A stretch of DNA of 7,799 nucleotides, from positions 1-7,799 of the forward strand of contig JAFCFF010000003.1 of the NCBI GenBank assembly GCA_017608775.1, given 5' to 3'. The DNA is from Candidatus Iainarchaeum sp. (GTDB taxonomy: Archaea; Iainarchaeota; Iainarchaeia; Iainarchaeales; JAFCFF01). Position numbers and translations under genes: made by a program. Under the pieces are notes generated by a model that was not told the DNA's origin, ran no database searches, and worked only from the letters and a program-made list of their open reading frames with translations. Of the stretch, positions 1 to 6,182 are shown one piece after another (within the stretch, counting starts at the first letter, position 1; each line of letters begins with the position of its first letter).

Positions 1-203
1 TTTAGGAGCTTTTTTTCCTCTTTTGTTTTTTCTAAAATCAAGTCTTTTTTTCTTTTCTTTTTTTCCAGCATGGAAATTCTTTTTTTCATTTTCTCTATTG
101 CCAAGCTTAGGCCCTTAATCTTCCTTGAGATTTTTTTTGACTTTTCGTAGTAAATGGCAGCGTTTTCCTGCAGGCTTTTTCTCAGGTTTATCTCGAGTTT
201 CAT
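1..203 (-). CDS. NFACT-R/DUF814-like protein, N-terminal fragment (runs off the left edge)
   Basis: Partial gene that starts with ATG at 203 and stays open to base 1, giving 67 residues. The protein begins MKLEINLRKSLQENAAIYYE and continues as a very Lys/Glu-rich helix with coiled-coil character. The 'xxLxKSxxENAxxYYExxKK' opening resembles the segment that leads into the coiled coil and NFACT-R (DUF814) domain of archaeal NFACT proteins (Rqc2/NEMF relatives), which bind the 60S/50S-peptidyl-tRNA complex in ribosome quality control. If so, this gene starts where the middle of a full-length NFACT protein would be and lacks the NFACT-N domain. The start is well supported: its ATG overlaps the topA stop as ATGA, and AGGAGG lies 10 bases upstream (214-219), inside the topA coding end. 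It is therefore probably co-transcribed and translationally coupled with topA. The identification rests on about 25 residues and the diagnostic domain lies outside the window; a generic coiled-coil protein is the alternative. Confidence 0.6.
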   Translation of the reverse strand, partial: MKLEINLRKSLQENAAIYYEKSKKISRKIKGLSLAIEKMKKRISMLEKKKRKKDLILEKTKEEKKLL

Positions 204-2272
204 TTTCTCTTTTCCTCCTTTGACTCTTTACTTTCCTTTTCTTGTCTTGCCTTTATCTTTGCTTTCCACTTGTCCTTTGTTTTACAGTCAGGGTTTATAC
301 ACATTGTAAATCCTCTTCTACCTTTCCACATTATTCTCACAACAGGATGATTACAAACATTGCAAAGCTTGTCCGTAAACTGTAAAAGCCCTTTTTGAGG
401 AAGAGGAAAAGTAGTCTTACAGTCTGGATATCTGTTACAAGCAATAAACCTGTTTCCTCTTTTGTTTCTTAAAACCCTTAAATCTCCTTTCTTGCATTTT
501 GGGCACTTCCCAAGAAACTTGCTTTTTCTTATTCCCTCCCTTAAGTCCTTGGCTATTTTCTGTTCGTTTTTTAAGAGCGAGTCCAAGGCAAGGAGAAGCA
601 TTTCCTTTGAGTCCTTTATAACTTCTTTTTTTGTTTTTTTCCCAAGAGCCACAAGATCCATCTCTTTTTCTAACTCAGAAGTCATTTTTGGCTTTGTTAT
701 CACAGGGCTGTATTTCTCAAGTGTGGAAATAACTTCCATCGCTATCGGAGTTGGTTCCAAAGAGCCAGAGCCAACAAGAAAGTTTCTGTAAATTAATTTT
801 TGTATTGTCTCATGTCTTGTTGCCTTTGTACCCAGACCTAAGTCCTCCATAAGTTTTATCAGGGAACCCTGGGAATATCTTCCAGGTGGCTGGGTCTCTT
901 TTTCTAAAATAACTAATTTTTTCAGGTTTGCGCTATCTCCCTCTTTCATCATAGGAAGTGTTGTTTCCTCTGTTGAGGCATATGGATAAAACGCCTTCCA
1001 TCCCTTTTTCTTAACATTTAAGCCACGAGCAATAAACTTTTCCTTGTTGAGAAGAATAACCACGGATGTTGAAAGCAAAACCGCCTCCTCCGAAAGTGTT
1101 GCAAGAAAACGCCTTGCAACCAACTCATATATTTTTTTCTCATCCCTGGAAAGTTTTTTTAGATCAGGAAGGGAGACAGGATATATTGGTGGATGGTCAG
1201 CGCTTTTTTTTCCATATGACGGAAAGAGCTTTTCTTTTTTCAGAAGCTGTTTTGCCTCCTTGAACATCCCAGAAAGCATTTTCACGGTTTTTGCCAAATC
1301 AAGGCTTTTTGGATATGTTTGATTGTCTGTTCTTGGGTAGGAAATAAATCCACTCATGTAAAGCCTTTCAGCTATAAACATTGCCTTTGCCGCGGAATAT
1401 CCCAATACAGATGCCGCTCTTATATACTGAGTTGTGTTGAAAGGGATTGGTTTCTTTACTCTTCTTTCACTTACCCTTATCTCCAAAACTCTTCCATGCT
1501 TACATGTTGAGTTTTTCTTGGCTTTTTCCACATCTGACTTTTTATCAAACTTTGTTTTTTCGTGAAATGCTTTAAACCTTGTTTTGTTTTTCTCAAGCAA
1601 TGCCTCAAGCTGGTAGTATTTCTTGGCCTTAAATTTTTGTCTTTCTTTTTCTCTTTCAACAACCAAGGCAAGAGTAGGTGTTTGAACCCTTCCTGCAGAC
1701 AAATACTTTGAACCCATTCTTTTCGCTGTGAGAGAGAGAAAACGAGAGAGAACCGCCCCCCATATCAGGTCTATTTCCCTTCTTGCGTTTGCCGACTCAG
1801 CAAGATTTATGTCCAGGCTTCCCAACTTTGAAAATGCCCCCAATATTTCCTCCTCTGTTATCGCGGAAAAGTAAGCTCTTGAAACCTTTATTTTTGGGTT
1901 CTTTTCTTTTATGATTCTCAGAGCCTCTAAACCAATTGCCTCTCCCTCTCTGTCATAATCCGTAGCAATAACAACTTCACCAACCTTGTCTGAGTTTTCC
2001 TTAAGAACAGAAACTATGTCTTTTGCGTTGTTTATATAAACAATCTTTCCATCAACAAGCTTTTTTAGATCTACTTTTTGCCAGGACTTATATTCGGGTG
2101 AAAAGTCAACATCTTGGATATGCCCCTTCAACGGAATAAGAAGAAACTCCCTATTTTTAAAAGTTAGCTGAAAAACAGGAATCCCTTTTATTGTTTTTTT
2201 CTTTGGTTTTCTTGAAAGAATGTTTGCAATTCTCTCTCCTGCGATTGCTTTTTCGGCTATTATTAGTTTCAT
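200..2272 (-). CDS. topA: Type IA DNA topoisomerase (archaeal TopA / topoisomerase III type)
   Basis: 690-residue type IA topoisomerase. It cuts one DNA strand through a 5'-phosphotyrosine link, passes the other strand, and so relaxes negative supercoils or decatenates DNA. Visible motifs in order: TOPRIM start IIAEKAIAGERIA (catalytic Glu7); the acidic TOPRIM motif ATDYDREGEAIG (Asp105, Asp107, Glu109) for Mg binding; the strand-binding motif SAGRVQTPT (192-200); the active site FISYPRTDN with catalytic Tyr312; SADHPPIYP around His360; and GLGTKATR (479-486), a conserved type IA block in its archaeal form. The C-terminus carries two four-cysteine zinc ribbons (Cys590/593/612/618 and Cys637/640/658/663) and a Lys/Glu-rich tail. 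The length is normal for the archaeal enzyme and every key residue is present. The ATG start gives the expected MKLIIAEK beginning, with a TATA-like box about 29 bases upstream. Its stop overlaps the next gene's ATG. There is no reverse gyrase helicase domain. Confidence 0.96.
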   Translation of the reverse strand: MKLIIAEKAIAGERIANILSRKPKKKTIKGIPVFQLTFKNREFLLIPLKGHIQDVDFSPEYKSWQKVDLKKLVDGKIVYINNAKDIVSVLKENSDKVGEVVIATDYDREGEAIGLEALRIIKEKNPKIKVSRAYFSAITEEEILGAFSKLGSLDINLAESANARREIDLIWGAVLSRFLSLTAKRMGSKYLSAGRVQTPTLALVVEREKERQKFKAKKYYQLEALLEKNKTRFKAFHEKTKFDKKSDVEKAKKNSTCKHGRVLEIRVSERRVKKPIPFNTTQYIRAASVLGYSAAKAMFIAERLYMSGFISYPRTDNQTYPKSLDLAKTVKMLSGMFKEAKQLLKKEKLFPSYGKKSADHPPIYPVSLPDLKKLSRDEKKIYELVARRFLATLSEEAVLLSTSVVILLNKEKFIARGLNVKKKGWKAFYPYASTEETTLPMMKEGDSANLKKLVILEKETQPPGRYSQGSLIKLMEDLGLGTKATRHETIQKLIYRNFLVGSGSLEPTPIAMEVISTLEKYSPVITKPKMTSELEKEMDLVALGKKTKKEVIKDSKEMLLLALDSLLKNEQKIAKDLREGIRKSKFLGKCPKCKKGDLRVLRNKRGNRFIACNRYPDCKTTFPLPQKGLLQFTDKLCNVCNHPVVRIMWKGRRGFTMCINPDCKTKDKWKAKIKARQEKESKESKEEKRK

Positions 2273-2296
2273 TTAAAAATTATAAAAACGGAAAGA

Positions 2297-2305
2297 ATTA
2301 AAAAC
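2297..2305 (-). promoter_or_regulatory. Candidate TATA box for topA
   Basis: The minus strand reads GTTTTTAAT, centred about 29 bases before the topA ATG at 2272, in the 63-base gap after the lrp stop. Archaeal transcription starts about 25 bases after the TATA box, so the mRNA would have almost no leader. No Shine-Dalgarno sequence precedes topA, which fits this. A second AT-rich stretch (2276-2286) is too close to the start to serve as a TATA box. The region is AT-rich, so chance matches are likely. Confidence 0.4.
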
Positions 2306-2312
2306 ACTCAGT

Positions 2313-2319
2313 CAAAAAA
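2313..2319 (-). terminator. Possible oligo-T terminator after the lrp gene
   Basis: The minus strand has GTTGTTTTTTGAC about 20 bases after the lrp stop codon (2336). Archaeal RNA polymerase can terminate at runs of five or more T without a hairpin. The run is short, so readthrough into topA is possible. Confidence 0.3.
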
Positions 2320-2335
2320 CAACTTTTTTTTGAAG

Positions 2336-2806
2336 TTATAGCTTTTTCTGAAGTGTTTTTGGAGGAAGGTGGTAGCTTTTCTTTAACTCGTCAAGTATTA
2401 GGTTTGTCTTTATATCTATTATCCCATCCAAAACCTTTAACCTTTCGATAAAGCTTTTTGCTTCGTTTAGGTCTTTGACGATAACTTTTGCTAAGAGATT
2501 GTAATCCCCTAGGGAAAGATAAAGCTCAGAAATGTTGTCATTTTCCCTTAGTTTTTTTATAACATCGTCTGTTTTTGCCAGCTCTGTCCTTATGTTCAGA
2601 AAAATAGGGTTTTCAAAACCAAGAGACTTGAAATTTATAACAACAGTTATCTTGTCAATAACATTTCTCTTTAAAAGGGAATCAAACCTTTTCTTTGTTG
2701 CAACGTCGGTTAAACCAATATCCTTAGCAATTGTGGAAAATGGAACCCTCCCATCATCGATTAAATATTCAAGAATTTTGTGGTCAATCTTATCCAAAGA
2801 AACCAT
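2336..2806 (-). CDS. Lrp/AsnC-family transcriptional regulator
   Basis: 156-residue regulator of the feast/famine (Lrp/AsnC) family. Residues 3-55 form the helix-turn-helix domain: LDKIDHKILEYLIDDGR is the classic first helix, and STIAKDIGLTDVATKKRFDSL covers the HTH itself. Residues 64-140 form the RAM (ligand-binding and oligomerisation) domain, with the typical LSLGDYNLLAKVIVKDL strand around residues 97-113. Members bind palindromic DNA as dimers or octamers and often respond to amino acids, but the ligand cannot be read from this sequence. The length is typical (about 150). The ATG is the natural start because the family signature begins three or four residues later. It is transcribed away from the NrdD-like gene, with a 122-base shared upstream region holding an 18-base palindrome. 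Autoregulation is common in this family and would fit. No cysteines are present. Confidence 0.92.
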   Translation of the reverse strand: MVSLDKIDHKILEYLIDDGRVPFSTIAKDIGLTDVATKKRFDSLLKRNVIDKITVVINFKSLGFENPIFLNIRTELAKTDDVIKKLRENDNISELYLSLGDYNLLAKVIVKDLNEAKSFIERLKVLDGIIDIKTNLILDELKKSYHLPPKTLQKKL

Positions 2807-2839
2807 TCTCTTAAATAAAGTAGAAAAGAAATTAAAAAG

Positions 2840-2857
2840 TTTGTTTTTTAAAACAAA
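2840..2857. promoter_or_regulatory. 18-base palindrome between divergent genes, candidate Lrp-type operator
   Basis: TTTGTTTT-TT-AAAACAAA: perfect 8-base arms around a 2-base centre, located 34-51 bases before the lrp ATG and 72-89 bases before the plus-strand gene. On the minus strand the centre, GTTTTAAAAAAC, could also serve as the lrp TATA region, so a bound regulator would block that promoter. Lrp/AsnC proteins typically bind imperfect AT-rich palindromes of about this size. The base composition makes a chance palindrome fairly easy, so this is a candidate only. Confidence 0.35.
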
Positions 2858-2883
2858 AAAATAAGACTAGAAAAAACTGATCA

Positions 2884-2899
2884 AAAAAAGGTATAAATT
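2884..2899 (+). promoter_or_regulatory. BRE/TATA-like promoter of the NrdD-like gene
   Basis: AAAAAAGGTATAAATT: a purine-rich BRE-like stretch followed by TATAAATT (2892-2899), the best TATA match in the window. Its centre is about 33 bases before the ATG at 2929, which predicts transcription start near 2920 and a leader of only about 8 bases. The bases before the ATG (ATACTAGG) carry no good Shine-Dalgarno sequence. Confidence 0.6.
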
Positions 2900-2928
2900 T
2901 TAAAATAGAATGTTCTTTCTATACTAGG

Positions 2929-4332
2929 ATGGGTGTTAGAGACTTCGAAATTCTAACAAAAGAGATGAGGGATGCTGGTGCAGACCAGTGGACTTCCCTT
3001 CTTGTTTTGAGAGGCTTGGAAGAACATAAAGATGTTAGTCTAAACGACCTAAGAGAGAAGGTTATAACTCTCTTAGAAAAATATGATGCAAAGGCTGCTG
3101 AAAGCTATAAAAACTTCTTCCGTTTGCGCGTTTTAACAAGTGGGGAAAAGATGGAACGTTTTAACAAGGAAAAAATTGTTAACTCTTTGTTAAAAGAAAC
3201 TGATATAAACAAGATAACAGCCCAGAAAATTGCCTCTGACGTTGAGGAGGAAGTGAAAAAGCTAAGCCTTGACTATATAGATACGTCCCTGATAAGAGAG
3301 ATGGTTGACATAAAGCTGGTTGAGTACGGACATAAAAACATAAGAGACCAGTACGCAAGGGTTGGCTTTCCGGTAAAAGACATAGGAAAAACAAATAAGG
3401 AGATATTGGAAAATGTCATAAACGACTGGATGAAAAGAGTTCTTGACATAGGGGTGTTGATAGGACATTACGAAAGGGATTACTATATAATGGATCTTGA
3501 TTATTTCAACATAAAAAGGTTTGGTGTTGTAAAAACCTACGAGGACGTTTTTGACGTTGTTGATGAACACGAGACTAAAAACCTGACCATAGAAAACATA
3601 AACGAAAGCCTGTTTAACAGAAGGGAAGATGTTAGAAACTTGTTCAGGATTGCGAAAAGAACAGAGGAAAACTTTGACTCCATAAACATTGTTATCAACC
3701 TCTACTCACAAGATTCAAAGAAAAAGAAAAAGGAAATAACGAGTTTTGCAAAAGATATAATAAACGAGTTTAGGTTCTGGAAGGAGGAGTTGAAAAAAAC
3801 AAGGATGTTTGTTAAGGTTGATAGCAAAGAGCTGATAGACGGCCTAGACAAGAAAAAACTCTTTTCAGGACTAAGTTTTATAAATAGCCTAGAAGACGAT
3901 TTCTATATTTTAAATGACTTTATAGGGAGAAAAAGTAGGATAACTTCTTGCGTTGCCCTGAACCTAGTGAAGATTGTTTTTGAAAACGAGTATAATCTTC
4001 TTAAGATAAAAAACAAGATAGAGGAAGTGCTTAATAAAATAAAGTATGTTTTTGAGGAAAAACAAAAGTTTTTCAAGGAAAATGTCTTTAGAAACTCTGG
4101 GCTTGTTCTTCATGGTTATGGAATCGTAAAAAATGAGATTGAGGTTGAAGAAATAAAACGTAGTTTGTCTGGGTGGAATGTTTTATATGGGGATGTTGAG
4201 GTGCTTAGAAAATATAATAAAGAGGCTTTTGGTATAAGTAGAAGAGACGACATATTTAGAAAAAAAGTAAAAAAAGTAGAGGAAGTTGGGGAGAGCTTCA
4301 GGGATGGAAATGTTGTTGTTGAGTTGGGCTGA
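2929..4332 (+). CDS. NrdD-like protein: ATP-cone region plus degenerate anaerobic ribonucleotide reductase fold, no glycyl radical site
   Basis: 467-residue protein that aligns by eye with anaerobic ribonucleoside-triphosphate reductase (NrdD) but appears inactive. Residues 14-67 resemble the later part of an ATP-cone domain (VSLNDLREKV, then the YDAKAAESY helix). Residues 69-152 match the second cone-like repeat of archaeal NrdD (SGEKMERFNKEKIVNSLLKE, then SLIREMVDIKL and ARVGFPVKDI). GHYERDYYIMDLDYFNIKRF (179-198) recalls the NrdD 'GDIHIHDLDYFxTRPF' entry to the catalytic barrel, and SCVALNLVKIVFE (340-352) recalls the NrdD 'GxVxINLPRIAYE' segment. A true NrdD is about 600-780 residues and needs a thiyl-radical cysteine, a four-Cys zinc site and a C-terminal RVxGY-type glycyl-radical loop. 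Here only Cys341 exists and the C-terminus shows none of these. The reading frame is clean, so this is a repurposed protein rather than a broken gene. Role unknown; a nucleotide-responsive regulator or NrdD partner is inference. Confidence 0.7.
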   Translation: MGVRDFEILTKEMRDAGADQWTSLLVLRGLEEHKDVSLNDLREKVITLLEKYDAKAAESYKNFFRLRVLTSGEKMERFNKEKIVNSLLKETDINKITAQKIASDVEEEVKKLSLDYIDTSLIREMVDIKLVEYGHKNIRDQYARVGFPVKDIGKTNKEILENVINDWMKRVLDIGVLIGHYERDYYIMDLDYFNIKRFGVVKTYEDVFDVVDEHETKNLTIENINESLFNRREDVRNLFRIAKRTEENFDSINIVINLYSQDSKKKKKEITSFAKDIINEFRFWKEELKKTRMFVKVDSKELIDGLDKKKLFSGLSFINSLEDDFYILNDFIGRKSRITSCVALNLVKIVFENEYNLLKIKNKIEEVLNKIKYVFEEKQKFFKENVFRNSGLVLHGYGIVKNEIEVEEIKRSLSGWNVLYGDVEVLRKYNKEAFGISRRDDIFRKKVKKVEEVGESFRDGNVVVELG

Positions 4333-4368
4333 TTTTTTATTTTTTGTTTATTTGTTTTTTTCTTGTTT
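4333..4368 (+). terminator. T-rich terminator of the NrdD-like gene
   Basis: Immediately after the TGA stop the plus strand carries a series of T runs (T6, T6 and T7, broken by single A, G or C bases) to about 4368. This is the intrinsic, hairpin-free type of archaeal terminator. It separates the gene from the convergent membrane-protein gene, whose stop codon (4367-4369) lies at its far end. Confidence 0.65.
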
Positions 4369-5098
4369 ATCTCCTGCCTAGCTTCATGTAGTGGTGGAGC
4401 AAAGATACTTTTTTAGCGTACAGTCTTGTTTTCATTAACTCAAAAATTGGTAAAAGAAATACAGTGGTTACTATTATTGTCAGGTAGTTTCCTATGGGGA
4501 CAAAGGAGTCGATAGCAAATTCCACAAGAACCAAAATAAAAAACAAAACAAGCATTGTTGCCACAATCTCAAGAGTTCTTAGAAAGTTGAACCTTATAAA
4601 CAAGAAACTTTCTCTTAGGGAAAACAGTATTGGATGCTCATCCAAGACAAGAGACTGAGACATGTAAAGCGTGAGGAAAAGTATCAGGAAGGAAATCAGG
4701 GAAAAGAGCTTGTAGAAAGATACAGGAGTAAAAAAATTTATCAGGAAAAGAACCATGGCAAGAATTATGTTCCATATTATAATCCTAAAGGCAACAAACT
4801 TGTAGTTGTCTATCTCGGTCTGTGTTGGAACCTTTCCAAGAATCCCGTGCTTTTGCACCAAAATTACAAACATCACGGTGATGGAGAAGAAAACAACATA
4901 TATCAAAAACAAGATAATTTCGAGATAGAAAAAGTTTCCAACCAGGGAAAAAGTTCCCTTTTCCAGAAATATCTGTCCCGAAGAAAAAAAAGAGTTTGGA
5001 ACAAAAGACAAGATCAAAGAAACAATGAGAAGAACAATCGTTGCCAGAAATATCTTGAAATCTGAAAAGTAATCCCTTATTGCCTCTTGTAACAGCAT
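4367..5098 (-). CDS. Polytopic (about six-helix) integral membrane protein of unknown function
   Basis: 243-residue membrane protein starting MLLQEAIRDYFSDFK. Hydrophobic segments lie at about residues 16-33, 56-81, 103-123, 131-152, 175-196 and 206-222, joined by short charged loops. The N-terminus looks amphipathic and the tail is basic (MKLGRR). I do not recognise a specific family; the layout recalls uncharacterised archaeal multi-helix membrane proteins often found in DPANN genomes. The frame is open to an ATG at 5170, but that start would overlap pelA by 29 bases and add 24 residues without family-like character. The ATG at 5098 leaves a 43-base gap with a TATA-like GGTTTTTTAA 27 bases upstream, so I prefer it. 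It contains no cysteine from this start. It lies downstream of pelA on the same strand, and partial cotranscription is possible. Confidence 0.75.
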   Translation of the reverse strand: MLLQEAIRDYFSDFKIFLATIVLLIVSLILSFVPNSFFSSGQIFLEKGTFSLVGNFFYLEIILFLIYVVFFSITVMFVILVQKHGILGKVPTQTEIDNYKFVAFRIIIWNIILAMVLFLINFFTPVSFYKLFSLISFLILFLTLYMSQSLVLDEHPILFSLRESFLFIRFNFLRTLEIVATMLVLFFILVLVEFAIDSFVPIGNYLTIIVTTVFLLPIFELMKTRLYAKKVSLLHHYMKLGRR

Positions 5099-5120
5099 TA
5101 TATAAACATAAAAAGAAGAC

Positions 5121-5130
5121 TTAAAAAACC
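5121..5130 (-). promoter_or_regulatory. TATA-like box and T run between pelA and the membrane gene
   Basis: The minus strand reads GGTTTTTTAA, centred about 27 bases before the ATG at 5098 and just after the pelA stop. It can be read as a promoter for the membrane-protein gene, a weak oligo-T terminator for pelA, or both. The spacing favours the preferred start at 5098. Confidence 0.35.
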
Positions 5131-5141
5131 TAATTCTCAAG

Positions 5142-6152
5142 CTACTCAAACTTAAAACGCAGAACTCCAACTATACTCCCAAAAGACTTTAGCTTTTCGC
5201 CATGGGTTTGTTTGTGGTTTATGACAATAACCTCTGTCCTTAGCTTTTTTGAGAGGTCAAAGACCTTGTTTAGTTTTTCCCTGCTGTGTTTCAGGTAATC
5301 ATCAAGCACAAGTATTTTGTTTAGGGCCCCGGCCTCTAAGGCCTTTTCGACCCTATCAAGCCCAAAAACAGTCATTTTCCTTGGAAGGTTTTTCATGAAC
5401 TCCTCCACTGCTTTTACCTCCCTTATTGATATAAATCTCTCTTCCTTTATTTTTGAGATCATCTCATCAAGACCGCTTATCCCTGTGTTTTGAACATCAA
5501 CCATATTCACAAAAAACTTTTTTTGGTTTAGAATCTCTTGTAGTTTTTCCTTTTCAAAACCTGGCCCGCCTACAAAGGTCTTTAATTTCTTTGAAAGAAT
5601 CTGTTCCGAAACCTTTTGAAGATATGTCTCCTCCTCTTCCTTTTTGAAGTATTTTCCTTTTTTCTGCCCCTTTATGTTTTGAATATTGGTTAGCCCTCTT
5701 TGAGTTAGCTCTGCAAGGATTGCGTTTTCATCATCCAAAACAACCAAAAACATCAGCGGCTTTTTTGCCTCCTCTTCTGCTCTCCTAAGCCTTGTGATGT
5801 CGGAGTCAAGTAGGTTTAGTTTGTTTACCTTTATCTCGTCACCAACAAAAACCTGGAAGGAGTGATGTGCCTTAAGTTCGACATATTCCAGGGGCTTGGC
5901 ATCTACTATTATTCCCAAAATCCTCAGGTTTTTGCCCTCCTCGTCAAGCGAGACCTCCTCAGCCTCCAGGGTTATGTAAACTTTTTTCCTCTCACTATCC
6001 TCTCTTTCCCTTGATGGTTTATATCTTCTCTCTGAAAGCATTGAAACAAAGTCCCCCCTGTCTATCAGAAAGGAAAGGTGCCAGAGGTCATCAAAGGATT
6101 CTGGTGAGACCTTGAAGAAGTTATCTCTTTTGCTTATCTTTATCAGTCTCAT
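5142..6152 (-). CDS. pelA: Pelota (archaeal Dom34), ribosome rescue factor
   Basis: 336-residue Pelota protein, an eRF1 paralogue that, with an aEF1A or ABCE1 partner, splits ribosomes stalled on mRNA without hydrolysing peptidyl-tRNA. Domain A (about 1-128, Sm-like fold) has the family signature KVSPESFDDLWHLSFLIDRG (residues 14-33) and the strand VELKAHHSFQVF. The central domain (about 132-255) starts LMFLVVLDDENAILAELTQRG and includes GGPGFEKEKL (195-204). The C-terminal domain (about 258-336) has FGLDRVEKALEAGALNKILV and ends GSIVGVLRFKFE. As expected for Pelota and unlike eRF1, there is no GGQ motif. The length is slightly below the usual 350 or so. It has no cysteine. The ATG start fits the family N-terminus exactly, and a TATTAAT-type box lies about 24 bases upstream in a 30-base gap after the pilin-like genes, so it may have its own promoter as well as readthrough. 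Confidence 0.95.
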   Translation of the reverse strand: MRLIKISKRDNFFKVSPESFDDLWHLSFLIDRGDFVSMLSERRYKPSREREDSERKKVYITLEAEEVSLDEEGKNLRILGIIVDAKPLEYVELKAHHSFQVFVGDEIKVNKLNLLDSDITRLRRAEEEAKKPLMFLVVLDDENAILAELTQRGLTNIQNIKGQKKGKYFKKEEEETYLQKVSEQILSKKLKTFVGGPGFEKEKLQEILNQKKFFVNMVDVQNTGISGLDEMISKIKEERFISIREVKAVEEFMKNLPRKMTVFGLDRVEKALEAGALNKILVLDDYLKHSREKLNKVFDLSKKLRTEVIVINHKQTHGEKLKSFGSIVGVLRFKFE

Positions 6153-6167
6153 GTAAAAACCCTTTAC

Positions 6168-6180
6168 AAAAAATTAATAA
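6168..6180 (-). promoter_or_regulatory. TATA-like box before pelA, overlapping an oligo-T run
   Basis: The minus strand reads TTATTAATTTTTT in the 30-base gap between the fourth pilin-like gene and pelA. TTATTAAT is centred about 24 bases before the pelA ATG. The following T6 run could also end the pilin-like transcript. No good Shine-Dalgarno sequence precedes pelA, which fits a short-leader transcript starting here. Confidence 0.4.
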
Positions 6181-6182
6181 GC

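Noticed and set aside
1..660. Dense T runs on the plus strand as terminators or a low-complexity repeat
   Set aside because: They are the complement of AAA/AAG lysine codons in the NFACT-like coiled coil and the topA tail.
462..1510. Several plus-strand open frames within topA
   Set aside because: All are antisense shadows of a topoisomerase whose catalytic and zinc motifs are intact in the minus frame.
2532..2864. Plus-strand open frame of 110 codons opposite the lrp gene
   Set aside because: It is antisense to a clear Lrp/AsnC gene and its translation has no family-like pattern; its end runs through the promoter region.
3179..3570. Two overlapping minus-strand frames opposite the NrdD-like gene
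   Set aside because: They overlap each other, have no promoter or ribosome-binding site and show shadow composition; the plus frame is continuous with recognisable NrdD-like segments.
2929..4332. Calling this gene a functional anaerobic ribonucleotide reductase
   Set aside because: It is shorter than the enzyme, has one cysteine, and lacks the glycyl-radical loop and C-terminal zinc site.
2929..4332. Calling the NrdD-like gene a pseudogene
   Set aside because: The 467-codon frame has no internal stop or frameshift and has a good promoter and terminator, which argues for an expressed, diverged protein.
4634..5065. Plus-strand open frame of 143 codons opposite the membrane-protein gene
   Set aside because: The translation is a Lys/Gln/Asn-rich mirror of hydrophobic codons with no upstream promoter or ribosome-binding site; the minus frame has regular membrane helices.
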